Part shown: positions 1-8,084 of the stretch, piece by piece
Numbering within the stretch: the first letter of the stretch is position 1
How the letters are laid out: each line of letters opens with the position of its first letter
Assembly: GCF_900102165.1 (NCBI RefSeq)
Contig: NZ_FNBD01000003.1
Span: 372,001-436,000, forward strand
Length of the DNA: 64,000 nt
Reading direction: 5' to 3'
DNA from: Cellulophaga baltica
GTDB taxonomy: Bacteria > Bacteroidota > Bacteroidia > Flavobacteriales > Flavobacteriaceae
The notes under the pieces: model-generated
Told to the model about the DNA's origin: nothing
The model's database searches: none
The model's input: the letters and a program-made list of their open reading frames with translations, nothing else
Program-made: the position numbers and the translations under genes

Positions 1-1352
1 ATAGTTTAAATAAAGATTTAAATAAGATATCTGAACAATTAGATAAGGAAGCTAATGGTCAGAAGTCATCATCCAGTAGTGCCAAGCAAAAATCTGCGGC
101 TGAAAAAATTAAGGAATTATCGGAAGCTTTATCGGAATCTTCATCTACATCTGGTGGTTCTAATGTGACTGAAGACGCAGAGGTTTTGCGTCAAATTTTA
201 GATAATCTAATCATTTTTACATTTAAGCAAGAGGCTATGATTGATGATTTAAGTGATAAGGAGAATGCTTTTGCAAATACTTCCAAGGTAATTCTAAAAC
301 AGCAAGAACTAAAAACTTTATTTGCACATGTAGATGATAGCCTTTTTGCTTTATCGCTTCGTGTTCCTGAAATATCTGAAACTATTAATAGAGAGGTTAC
401 GGAGCTCTATTATAATTTGGATAATGTGGTGGAAAACCTTTCTGAATCTAGGATCTATCAAAGTGTTTCCTATCAAAAATATGTGTTGAATTCAGGTAAT
501 ATCTTATCAGATCTTTTAGCCAATATTCTGGATAATATGCAGGAAAGTATGAAGTCTGGGAAAGGTGAGGGTTCTGGCGAAGATTTTCAATTGCCAGATA
601 TTATTAAAGGGCAATCAGATCTCAATAAAAAAATGGGTCAGGCTGGTCAAGGAAAAGATTCAACTAAGGGCGAAAGTGGTTCATCTGGTAAAAATGGTCA
701 AGAAGGTCAGCAGGGTAGTCAAGGTAAAAATGGCACTTCTGGAAAACAAGGTAAGGGAGGTAAAGATGGTGAATCTGGTTCTTCTGGGTCTAATGGAAAA
801 GAGTCTAATGGGGGTACTTCTGGTTCTGGCGAAGGTGATTCTAATGGAGATGGTGAAGGAAATGGGCAAAGTTACGGTAAAGGTAATGGTAAAGGTGGCG
901 CTATGGGGAATGGCAACACCGGATTATCAGAAGACGCCTTAAAGGAAATATATGAAATCTATAAGGAACAAGAGCTTTTAAAGAATAAACTAGAGCAGCA
1001 ATTATCGAATATGATTAATAAGGAAGATCGAAGTTTAGGTCAAAAATTAATCCGTCAAATGAATGACTTTCAAAATAGTTTATTAGAGAATGGAGTTGCA
1101 AGAAGTACTATTGACAAAGCAACAATTATTCAGTATGAATTGATAAAATTGGAAGGTGCTGCTATGAAACAAGGGGAGAAAAAAGAACGAGAAAGTAATA
1201 CTAATTCTAATTCGTTTACAAACCCCGTACTTACGCAACCAGCAATCTTTGATAATTACAAAAATCAGAACGAAATTTTAAATAGACAAGCACTACCTTT
1301 GCGGCAAAATTATCAGAATAGAATTAAAGAATATTTTAATACAAATGATTGA
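1..1352 (+). CDS. DUF4175 family protein, C-terminal part (partial)
   Basis: The reading frame is open from the left window edge, so only the last ~450 residues are seen. In flavobacteria a ~1100-residue DUF4175 membrane protein normally sits directly before ybeY, and that position plus the tail pattern supports the call. The visible part has a helical, Glu/Lys-rich segment, then a low-complexity Gly/Ser/Asn/Lys-rich stretch (about 625-920) resembling collagen-like linkers, then a second helical segment that ends in Asn/Gln-rich sequence. No catalytic motif is visible. The end overlaps the ybeY start by 8 bp, so the two are probably translationally coupled. The role is unknown; the missing N-terminus would hold the membrane helices. 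An ATG-like start near 165 is internal and not the true start. Confidence 0.75.
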   Translation, partial: SLNKDLNKISEQLDKEANGQKSSSSSAKQKSAAEKIKELSEALSESSSTSGGSNVTEDAEVLRQILDNLIIFTFKQEAMIDDLSDKENAFANTSKVILKQQELKTLFAHVDDSLFALSLRVPEISETINREVTELYYNLDNVVENLSESRIYQSVSYQKYVLNSGNILSDLLANILDNMQESMKSGKGEGSGEDFQLPDIIKGQSDLNKKMGQAGQGKDSTKGESGSSGKNGQEGQQGSQGKNGTSGKQGKGGKDGESGSSGSNGKESNGGTSGSGEGDSNGDGEGNGQSYGKGNGKGGAMGNGNTGLSEDALKEIYEIYKEQELLKNKLEQQLSNMINKEDRSLGQKLIRQMNDFQNSLLENGVARSTIDKATIIQYELIKLEGAAMKQGEKKERESNTNSNSFTNPVLTQPAIFDNYKNQNEILNRQALPLRQNYQNRIKEYFNTND

Positions 1353-1764
1353 ATTTAATTACGAGTTAGATTTTGAGTTAACTAATGAACCCTATTATAT
1401 AGATTGGTTAACTAGGGTTATAGATTCTGAGGGTAAATCCTTGGGTACTTTAAGTTATATTTTTTGTGATGATGCTTATCTTTTAGATATTAATATGAAG
1501 TATCTTAATCATGACACCTATACAGATATTGTAACTTTTGATTATTGTGAGGGCGATACTATTTCGGGAGATTTATTTATTTCTATTGATAGAGTGTTAG
1601 AGAATGCTAAAGAATATAATGTAGATTTTTTAGAAGAATTACATAGAGTTATGTCTCATGGAGTTTTGCATTTAGCAGGCTATAATGATAAAACAGTTAT
1701 GGACGCTGCGCTTATGCGTAAGAAAGAAGAGGAGAAAATTAAATTGTTCCACGTGGAACATTAA
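1345..1764 (+). CDS. ybeY: Endoribonuclease YbeY (rRNA maturation factor)
   Basis: 139 residues, the normal YbeY length. YbeY is a metal-dependent endoribonuclease that helps mature 16S rRNA and controls ribosome quality in the cytosol. The signature HGVLHLAGYND lies near residues 109-119 and supplies two histidine ligands; the third ligand, His in most bacteria (GYDH), is replaced by Asp here, which as I recall is usual in Bacteroidota homologues. The gene overlaps the upstream DUF4175 gene by 8 bp and ends 8 bp before mnmG, so it is in one operon. Its last six codons (Leu-Phe-His-Val-Glu-His) are the parS site itself. Confidence 0.92.
   Translation: MIEFNYELDFELTNEPYYIDWLTRVIDSEGKSLGTLSYIFCDDAYLLDINMKYLNHDTYTDIVTFDYCEGDTISGDLFISIDRVLENAKEYNVDFLEELHRVMSHGVLHLAGYNDKTVMDAALMRKKEEEKIKLFHVEH
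1745..1760. other. parS centromere site (ParB binding), copy 1
   Basis: A perfect 16-bp palindrome, TGTTCCACGTGGAACA, identical to the Bacillus-type parS consensus TGTTNCACGTGNAACA that ParB/Spo0J binds during chromosome segregation. It overlaps the 3' end of ybeY and stops 12 bp before the mnmG start. Such sites cluster around oriC in most bacteria. A second identical copy lies 2.1 kb downstream. Confidence 0.9.
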
Positions 1765-1772
1765 GGAAAATT

Positions 1773-3641
1773 ATGTTTGATAAAGAGTACGATGTTATAG
1801 TTGTTGGTGCTGGCCACGCAGGATGTGAGGCCGCTGCTGCTGCTGCAAATATGGGTTCTAAAGTTTTATTGGTCACAATGAACCTTCAGAATATTGCGCA
1901 AATGTCTTGTAATCCAGCTATGGGCGGTATTGCAAAAGGACAAATTGTTCGGGAAATTGATGCCCTTGGCGGGTATAGTGGAATCATTTCTGATAAATCA
2001 GCGATACAGTTTAAGATGTTGAATAAGTCAAAAGGTCCTGCTATGTGGAGTCCTAGAACTCAAAACGATCGTATGGTTTTTGCTGAGGAATGGCGATTGG
2101 CTTTGGAGAATACGCCAAATGTTGATTTTTATCAGGAGATGGTATCAGGTCTTTTAGTGGAAAATAATAGGGCAGTTGGTGTCACTACGTCACTCGGCAT
2201 TAAGATAAAGTCAAAGTCTGTAGTGCTTACTAATGGTACTTTCTTGAATGGCTTAATTCATATAGGGGATAAAAATTTTGGTGGGGGTAGAGCAGGTGAA
2301 CGTGCTGCAACAGGAATTACAGAGCAATTATTGGGCTTAGCTTTTGATTCAGGAAGGATGAAAACGGGCACACCGCCAAGAGTTGATGGCAGGTCTTTAG
2401 ATTATTCTAAGATGATTTTGCAACCTGGAGATGCTATTCCGGAGAAATTTAGTTACTCTCCAACCAAGGCTTTAGAGCATCAGAGAGATTGTCATATGAC
2501 CCATACGAGTGAATTAGTTCACGATTTATTGCGTGAAGGTTTTGATAGGTCGCCAATGTTTAATGGTAGAATTAAAAGTTTAGGACCTCGATATTGTCCA
2601 TCTATCGAAGATAAAATTAATCGTTTTGCTGATAAAAATAGTCATCAATTGTTTGTCGAGCCAGAAGGTTGGAGAACGGTTGAAGTCTATGTAAATGGTT
2701 TTTCTACATCTTTGCCGGAAGATGTTCAGTTCAAAGCATTGCGTTCTGTTGTCGGTTTTGAGAACGTAAAATTCTTTAGACCAGGGTATGCAATCGAATA
2801 TGATTACTTTCCGCCAACGCAATTAAAGCATACTTTAGAAACTAAATTGGTTTCTAATTTATACTTCGCAGGACAAATAAACGGAACCACTGGTTATGAG
2901 GAAGCAGCATCTCAAGGTCTTATGGCGGGTATAAATGCGCACCAAAAAATTAATGAAAAAGAAGATTTTATCCTTAAAAGAGATGAGGCTTATATTGGAG
3001 TTTTGATTGATGATTTAATTACAAAAGGTACAGAAGAGCCATATCGTATGTTTACTTCTAGGGCAGAATATAGAACCTTATTGCGTCAAGATAATGCGGA
3101 TTTGCGTTTGACCCCTCGAGGATATGAAATAGGTTTGGCTCGTGAAGATAGATTGAGAAGAATGGAGGACAAGCTAGAAAAGTCTGAAAAATTTATGCAG
3201 TTCTTTAAAGATACGAGTGTGCTTCCAGATCAAATTAATCCGATTTTTGAAAGTGTAAATTCGGCAGTAGTGGATCAATCCTTTAAAATGTTTAAAGCGT
3301 TTTCAAGGCCAAATGTTACCATGGACCATATGATGTCTATAGATACTGTAGCTAAATTTGTGACTGAAAACAATTTGAATAGAGAGGTTTTAGAACAGGC
3401 CGAAGTACAAGTAAAGTATTCTGGATACATAGCAAAAGAAAAAACTAATGCAGATAAATTACATCGTTTAGAGAATGTGAAGATTCCAGCTAATTTTGAT
3501 TATACTAAATTGAAGTCCCTTTCTACAGAAGCTAGGCAAAAGTTAACTAAGATTCAACCGGTTTCTATTTCTCAAGCTTCCAGAATTAGCGGAGTATCTC
3601 CTAGCGATATAAGTGTGCTTTTAGTATTTCTAGGCAGATAA
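1773..3641 (+). CDS. mnmG: tRNA uridine-5-carboxymethylaminomethyl(34) synthesis enzyme MnmG (GidA)
   Basis: 622 residues, full length. MnmG is an FAD protein that, with the GTPase MnmE, modifies the wobble uridine U34 of several tRNAs. The N-terminus carries the Rossmann FAD motif GAGHAGCEAA (about residues 12-21), followed by the conserved CNPAMGGIAKGQIVREIDALGG block near 47-69 and the second GidA signature GYEEAASQGLMAGINA near 372-387. The helical C-terminal domain used for tRNA and MnmE binding is complete. It follows ybeY by 8 bp and is closed by a strong hairpin terminator. In many bacteria gidA lies close to oriC, which agrees with the flanking parS sites. Confidence 0.97.
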   Translation: MFDKEYDVIVVGAGHAGCEAAAAAANMGSKVLLVTMNLQNIAQMSCNPAMGGIAKGQIVREIDALGGYSGIISDKSAIQFKMLNKSKGPAMWSPRTQNDRMVFAEEWRLALENTPNVDFYQEMVSGLLVENNRAVGVTTSLGIKIKSKSVVLTNGTFLNGLIHIGDKNFGGGRAGERAATGITEQLLGLAFDSGRMKTGTPPRVDGRSLDYSKMILQPGDAIPEKFSYSPTKALEHQRDCHMTHTSELVHDLLREGFDRSPMFNGRIKSLGPRYCPSIEDKINRFADKNSHQLFVEPEGWRTVEVYVNGFSTSLPEDVQFKALRSVVGFENVKFFRPGYAIEYDYFPPTQLKHTLETKLVSNLYFAGQINGTTGYEEAASQGLMAGINAHQKINEKEDFILKRDEAYIGVLIDDLITKGTEEPYRMFTSRAEYRTLLRQDNADLRLTPRGYEIGLAREDRLRRMEDKLEKSEKFMQFFKDTSVLPDQINPIFESVNSAVVDQSFKMFKAFSRPNVTMDHMMSIDTVAKFVTENNLNREVLEQAEVQVKYSGYIAKEKTNADKLHRLENVKIPANFDYTKLKSLSTEARQKLTKIQPVSISQASRISGVSPSDISVLLVFLGR

Positions 3642-3669
3642 TAACGTTTCTTTTTCTAAAACATATAAG

Positions 3670-3700
3670 GCCTCTAAATTCATTTTTAGAGGCTTTTTCT
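3670..3700 (+). terminator. Rho-independent terminator after mnmG
   Basis: GCCTCTAAA pairs with TTTAGAGGC across a six-base loop, followed by a T-rich run. It lies 28 bp after the mnmG stop codon and closes the DUF4175-ybeY-mnmG unit. Confidence 0.85.
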
Positions 3701-4535
3701 TTAGGTGTATATTTTGGTTTCGGCAACTTTTTTTTATTTAATGGTTTTTAATCTTTCTCATTCTGGTTAGTGCTTTCGTATGTAAAAAGCTATTTTTTTT
3801 AGTAGTTGTTATCGGTTGATGGTCTATCTGGGTTCATTATAGATGTATGCAATTATGTCTTTTATTTTAATGGAACAATCAAATTGTTCCACGTGGAACA
3901 ATTTAATTGTTTCGGTAATTAGGTTTTCAAATAAAATATTTGGTCCGTAGTTTAATTAAATATGTTGTACAAATAAATGTTGTGAGCATTCTAAAAATTG
4001 TGGTGGGAAGGTTAAAGTCGAAAATTGCTATTGCGTTTTTTAATACTTTTTGGTGAAAGGGCGTAAGTACAAAATTGTTTACACGGTATTTTTTTCTCCC
4101 TTTCTGGAAGCAATATAATTTGTGATTTATAGCAGAATAGATTGTAAGAAAATTGCGGAGGAGAAAATTAGCTGATCTTTTCAAAATTGAATTTTTTTGA
4201 ATCTAGCGATGTTTGTTGCTAATAGTTTTTTAGAAATAATCTGGGCGTTCTCCAATTTTAAATTTGAAAGATGTTTTCTTTTTTTGAATAGAGGATACAA
4301 AATCATTTATTTCATTATTGCGCGATTGTGTTTAATATTTTTTAGGTCTATTTTTTTTGATGGTTAGTTTAAGTTTTCATTTGATTACATCCTCAAAGAA
4401 TTAGTATAGAAGTTTGTATTTTCAAAAATAAATGGAACATATAAATCCTTAATTGAAATTGCCATTTAAGTATTGTCGAATTCTTGAAAATACTTTTTGT
4501 TTAAAAATTATTTTTTAGCTACTTCAGTTTTAAAG
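3701..4535. other. Long AT-rich intergenic region containing parS copy 2
   Basis: About 0.83 kb with no convincing gene. It is T-rich on the plus strand, has many short homopolymers, and all frames are broken by stops except one 85-codon minus-strand frame (3927-4184) with no recognisable pattern. I looked for the DnaA box TTATCCACA and its complement and saw none, so I do not call an origin here. The only clear element is the parS palindrome. Confidence 0.6.
3881..3904. other. parS centromere site (ParB binding), copy 2, within a 24-bp palindrome
   Basis: The core TGTTCCACGTGGAACA occupies 3885-3900 and matches parS perfectly. Here the dyad extends four more bases on each side (AAAT and ATTT), making a 24-bp perfect palindrome. 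A further half-site, TGGAACAAT at 3871-3879, sits just upstream in the same orientation as the right arm. It is free in intergenic DNA, unlike copy 1. Confidence 0.9.
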
Positions 4536-4543
4536 TATCTTCG
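4536..4543 (+). promoter_or_regulatory. Probable -7 promoter element (TATCTTCG)
   Basis: TATCTTCG fits the Bacteroidota -7 pattern TAnnTTTG with one mismatch and lies 37 bp before the methyltransferase start. I see no clear -33 TTG at the expected spacing, so confidence is limited. Confidence 0.35.
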
Positions 4544-4580
4544 TCAGCTAAGAAAGAATATTTAGCGACACACAATTACA

Positions 4581-5405
4581 ATGAAATTTTATTTAAAAAC
4601 TAAAGACTATTCTGTTAGTCAAGAAACCTTTGAATTATTTCTGGATCAGGAATTAGATATGTTAGTTACAAAACCAGAACCTCAGGTTTTGGATTCGTAT
4701 TATGATAGCGAGGTTTATATTTCTCATACCGATGCTAATGTATCGTTGATGGACAAAATCTACCAAACTGTAAAAAAGATTAATTTAAAGAACAAGCTTA
4801 AAATTGTGTCTAAGCATGCAAAAGGAAAACGTCTTTTGGATGTTGGTGCTGGTACTGGAGATTTTTTGGTGGTGGCAAAAGAAAATGGTTGGAGCGGAGT
4901 AGGAGTAGAACCAAATAAAAAAGCGCGAGATAAAGCTTTCGAAAAAGGCTTAGAGTTAAAAACTGTTCTAGAAGATTTTACTGATGAAAAATTTGATGTC
5001 ATTACTTTGTGGCATGTTTTGGAACATGTACCCAATTTAACCGATCAGGTAACTAGGTTATCTGCTTTATTATCGGACCATGGAATTTTAATTGTGGCTG
5101 TTCCGAATTATAAATCTTTCGATGCAAAATACTATAAAGAGCATTGGGCTGCTTTTGATGTGCCAAGACATCTTTGGCATTTTTCTAAATCATCAATCAC
5201 TAAACTTTTTTCAAAAGAAGATTTAAAAATTTCAAAAATTTATCCTATGGTCTTTGATGCATTTTATGTTTCCCTATTATCAGAAAAATATAAATCTGGT
5301 AAGCAAAACTTTTTAACGGCTTTTTTTGTGGGTTTACGTTCAAATATGAAAGCATGGAGGACTAAGGAGTATTCTTCTCTAATATATGTCCTAAAAAAAG
5401 CCTAA
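4581..5405 (+). CDS. Class I SAM-dependent methyltransferase
   Basis: 274 residues. The SAM-binding motif I, LLDVGAGTGDFL (residues 85-96), is followed by the acidic residue of motif II (GVGVEPN, about 106-112) and the post-motif LWHVLEHVPN (143-152), the usual Methyltransf_23/11 order. Conserved flavobacterial gene order places this enzyme after mnmG. The substrate cannot be told from sequence; the LWHVLEHV type is common among enzymes acting on quinones, lipids or glycans. It is monocistronic, with its own promoter-like element and a hairpin terminator. Confidence 0.85.
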   Translation: MKFYLKTKDYSVSQETFELFLDQELDMLVTKPEPQVLDSYYDSEVYISHTDANVSLMDKIYQTVKKINLKNKLKIVSKHAKGKRLLDVGAGTGDFLVVAKENGWSGVGVEPNKKARDKAFEKGLELKTVLEDFTDEKFDVITLWHVLEHVPNLTDQVTRLSALLSDHGILIVAVPNYKSFDAKYYKEHWAAFDVPRHLWHFSKSSITKLFSKEDLKISKIYPMVFDAFYVSLLSEKYKSGKQNFLTAFFVGLRSNMKAWRTKEYSSLIYVLKKA

Positions 5406-5485
5406 ATAATCATTTTAAGCTCTTTTGAGAGGGTTTTTGCCCCTGTATCGAGTTAGTAGTTGTTTATTTTTCAAAATCGAGTCAG

Positions 5486-5512
5486 AGCCTATTTAAAATA
5501 GGCTGTTTTTAA
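5486..5512 (+). terminator. Rho-independent terminator after the methyltransferase
   Basis: AGCCTATTT and AAATAGGCT form an inverted repeat followed by GTTTTT. It lies about 80 bp after the methyltransferase stop codon. The 280 bp up to the next gene hold nothing else I can name. Confidence 0.65.
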
Positions 5513-5687
5513 TCGAAACCCTTGATTGATTTTGATTTTAGGATAGATATTATTTATAGTGGTTTTTTGGAGGTTTATTTTTGAATTTTACGAAAATATT
5601 GAACTGAAAGTTTTGTCAATCTTGAAAATATTTTTTGTGCCCAATATTAATTTATTGAAGCCTTAGAGAGATTTTAAAAATAGTTTA

Positions 5688-7184
5688 CTACCTATCATTT
5701 TTTTGTTTCATAATTTCCAAGGTAGTTTTATACAGATCGGTTTTCATTATTTTTGATTTTAACCACGCATAAAAACTTAATACAAACAAATCCTCTTTTT
5801 CTTCCCGTGAGGTCAGTAATGATTTTTTCACTTTCAACATAAATTCATTTTGATTGATCGTTTCTTTATGATAAAAATAATGGGTTGCTAAACTCAAGAA
5901 TTCTAAAACTCTTTGTTCGTTGTTTTCCTTTAACCGTTTGCTATATTTTTTACGGAAACTTTTTATTCTAGATTCCACCAAATCCAAATGCTCCATTTCT
6001 ATATAAAGCATTATTTCTGTTAGGTTCTTTTTCACCACCCAAATTTCTCCCCCTTTCTCTGCGTACCAAGTATCGCTATGCCGCGATTCTTTGAAAATTT
6101 GTAGCGCCTCTTTACATCTATTTTGCTGAAATAAGAGAACTACAGCTGTTAATTTTAAATCCATGACATAAGCAATCTGCTGTTTGTGTTTTTCAAAATC
6201 AAATTGTTCTAAACACCTTAAGGCTTTTTCGTACTTACCAGAGTAGTTTAAGTTTAAGACCAGCAACAAAGTGTATTGAGGTGTGAAACGTTGGTAGTAG
6301 CAATTGTTTTGTTTTTTCATTTCTGTCTCCATCCGCTCCAAGTACTTCCTGGACTGCTCAAAGTCTTTATTTCTGAAGTGTGAATTGGCGATGTAATACA
6401 ATATTTGAATGTGATAGAACAAATGTTTTTCAGAAAGATTTTGTTTGTGTTCTATTTCTTTATTTACTTTTTCTATAAAAGGAAGTAGGGTGTAAAAATC
6501 ACGGGTAATATGAGCTGCCTCGTTATTAATCGCTACAATTTTATATAAAGACCGATAGCTTAAGCCATTCTCAATAGAAATATCAAAATCAGATAAGGTC
6601 TTGGCTATAGTTTGGGTAACATTCTTACTTTTTGTGATTAATTCGTTTTTAATGGTTGCGTAGAAAAGGTTTAAGTTTTCTTCTTGTTGAAATAAGAGCT
6701 TGTTGGTCTTGAACTGTGTGATTAGCGTTTCTAAGTCAATTTTTCTATCCAAATGCGCATATTGTATACGGGTGTAGTATATCTCGTTTAATATCCCAAA
6801 GAGTTCATGCTGTTTCGCTTTTATTTCTGCCTTTTTTACGATTTTTAAAGCAACCTTATACGCTTTTTGCTCAAAGAGTATTCTACTCGCTAGCAAAAGC
6901 TTAATAATTTCCATTTCTTCAGATTGTTCTCCTTTAAAACTTTTAGTCGCTATAAAATCTATTAAACCATCAAGCAGGCGTTTGCTCAAGGCGTGGTAGG
7001 CGCCTTTGGCCTTTTTACCGTAAAGGAGCACATCAATATGTTCAACATTAGGGTTTGTTGCCAGTATTTTGAATAAAGCCACATTTTTGGTGTCGTGTCT
7101 TTTGTTCTTTTGGCGTAGGCGAGTTACAAAAGCTTTTTGTTCTTCTGCTGTTAATGTAGCTATTAAGCTTGTATTTATATTCAT
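5688..7184 (-). CDS. Hypothetical alpha-helical repeat (TPR-like) protein
   Basis: 498 residues, no signal peptide or membrane helix, so probably cytosolic. The protein is almost wholly helical and rich in Lys, Glu, Leu and aromatic residues, with a spacing of helix pairs like degenerate TPR repeats (for example the segments around residues 260-300 and 300-350). The N-terminus has a short Leu/Lys-rich helix after MNINTSLIATL. I recognise no catalytic motif and cannot give a function; TPR-like scaffolds normally bind other proteins. It is divergently transcribed from the YiaA-like gene and stands alone. Confidence 0.7.
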   Translation of the reverse strand: MNINTSLIATLTAEEQKAFVTRLRQKNKRHDTKNVALFKILATNPNVEHIDVLLYGKKAKGAYHALSKRLLDGLIDFIATKSFKGEQSEEMEIIKLLLASRILFEQKAYKVALKIVKKAEIKAKQHELFGILNEIYYTRIQYAHLDRKIDLETLITQFKTNKLLFQQEENLNLFYATIKNELITKSKNVTQTIAKTLSDFDISIENGLSYRSLYKIVAINNEAAHITRDFYTLLPFIEKVNKEIEHKQNLSEKHLFYHIQILYYIANSHFRNKDFEQSRKYLERMETEMKKQNNCYYQRFTPQYTLLLVLNLNYSGKYEKALRCLEQFDFEKHKQQIAYVMDLKLTAVVLLFQQNRCKEALQIFKESRHSDTWYAEKGGEIWVVKKNLTEIMLYIEMEHLDLVESRIKSFRKKYSKRLKENNEQRVLEFLSLATHYFYHKETINQNEFMLKVKKSLLTSREEKEDLFVLSFYAWLKSKIMKTDLYKTTLEIMKQKNDR

Positions 7185-7365
7185 TATATCGTAAGGTATA
7201 AGTGAGATAAAGATAATAAATACAATAGTAATCTTATTTTTATCACAATTTATATCGTCAGTGATTACATTAAGTAGACTTTCTAAAACACGGAAGGCTC
7301 CCCATCTTTGTACCGTTGAAACAAACTAAATCAACAAAATAATTAATCATCAAAAATCAATTAGT

Positions 7366-7833
7366 ATGAATTACAATTTTAGTAACGATACCGGAGAAGA
7401 AAAGAACAAGAAAAAAATTCAGAAAGAATTTGATAACAAACCAACCCCTGCGTTTATAGGCGCTTCTTGGGTGGCACTAGTAGCAGGTATGCTTGCTTTC
7501 TGTGTAGGATTGTCCAATGCAGCCATGCTATTGAATGAAAAAGGGTATTACTTAACCATTTTATTGTTCGGATTGTTTTCTGCAGTATCCGTACAAAAAA
7601 ATGTTCGAGACCGATTAGAAGGTACAGAGGTAACAGATATGTACTATGGCATAAGCTGGTTTGCTGCGTTAGCATCTATAACCTTACTGGTTATTGGTTT
7701 ATGGAATGCCGATTTAGAATTGAGTGAAAAAGGATTTTACGGAATGTCATTCACCTTAAGCTTATTTGCCGCTATTGCAGTACAAAAAAACACACGTGAT
7801 AAGAAGTTTATAGAAAGTACAGAAGAGGTTTAA
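7366..7833 (+). CDS. YiaA/YiaB family inner membrane protein
   Basis: 155 residues made of two tandem YiaAB two-helix units: residues ~28-82 and ~93-147. Each unit ends with a matching signature, GLSNAAMLLNEKGYY ... VQKNVRD in the first and GLWNADLELSEKGFY ... VQKNTRD in the second, so the gene arose from an internal duplication. Four membrane helices are predicted, with charged ends in the cytosol. The YiaA family has no established biochemical role. It is a single-gene unit followed by two tandem terminators. Confidence 0.85.
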   Translation: MNYNFSNDTGEEKNKKKIQKEFDNKPTPAFIGASWVALVAGMLAFCVGLSNAAMLLNEKGYYLTILLFGLFSAVSVQKNVRDRLEGTEVTDMYYGISWFAALASITLLVIGLWNADLELSEKGFYGMSFTLSLFAAIAVQKNTRDKKFIESTEEV

Positions 7834-7842
7834 TTTCAAAAG

Positions 7843-7876
7843 AAGGAAGTACTCATAAGGTGCTTCCTTTTTTTGA
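7843..7876 (+). terminator. Rho-independent terminator 1 after the YiaA-like gene
   Basis: AAGGAAGTAC pairs imperfectly with GTGCTTCCTT and is followed by a run of T. It lies 10 bp after the stop codon. Confidence 0.75.
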
Positions 7877-7883
7877 TGATTAG

Positions 7884-7917
7884 AAAAGGCAACTGCAGGC
7901 ATGTAGTTGCCTTTTTT
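7884..7917 (+). terminator. Rho-independent terminator 2 (tandem) after the YiaA-like gene
   Basis: AAAAGGCAACT pairs perfectly with AGTTGCCTTTT around a 10-base loop and continues into T residues. The A/T symmetry means it could work in both directions. It insulates the accessory block that follows. Confidence 0.8.
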
Positions 7918-8084
7918 CGTAAAATAATTTATATTGTAGGCAATATGTGATGTATTTTAGGTTGATATTAACAATACGAGCGTGTATTGAACGTTTACTA
8001 AAGATGTTTACAGAGTGTATTTAAAATCTGATATTCCATTGTAAAATAACAGCCAAACTAATAACAATTTTTAAGTGTTTATTT

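Noticed and set aside
681-869. 62-codon minus-strand frame of Arg/Thr/Ser repeats
   Set aside because: It is the reverse of the Gly/Ser/Asn-rich coding repeat in the DUF4175 gene, which naturally lacks stops in this phase.
3927-4184. 85-codon minus-strand frame in the gap after mnmG
   Set aside because: Composition is like random AT-rich DNA, no motif, signal or terminator, and no plausible start context.
3641-4580. Possible oriC in the gap containing parS
   Set aside because: I found no DnaA boxes of the TTATCCACA type and no dnaA gene; parS alone does not define an origin.
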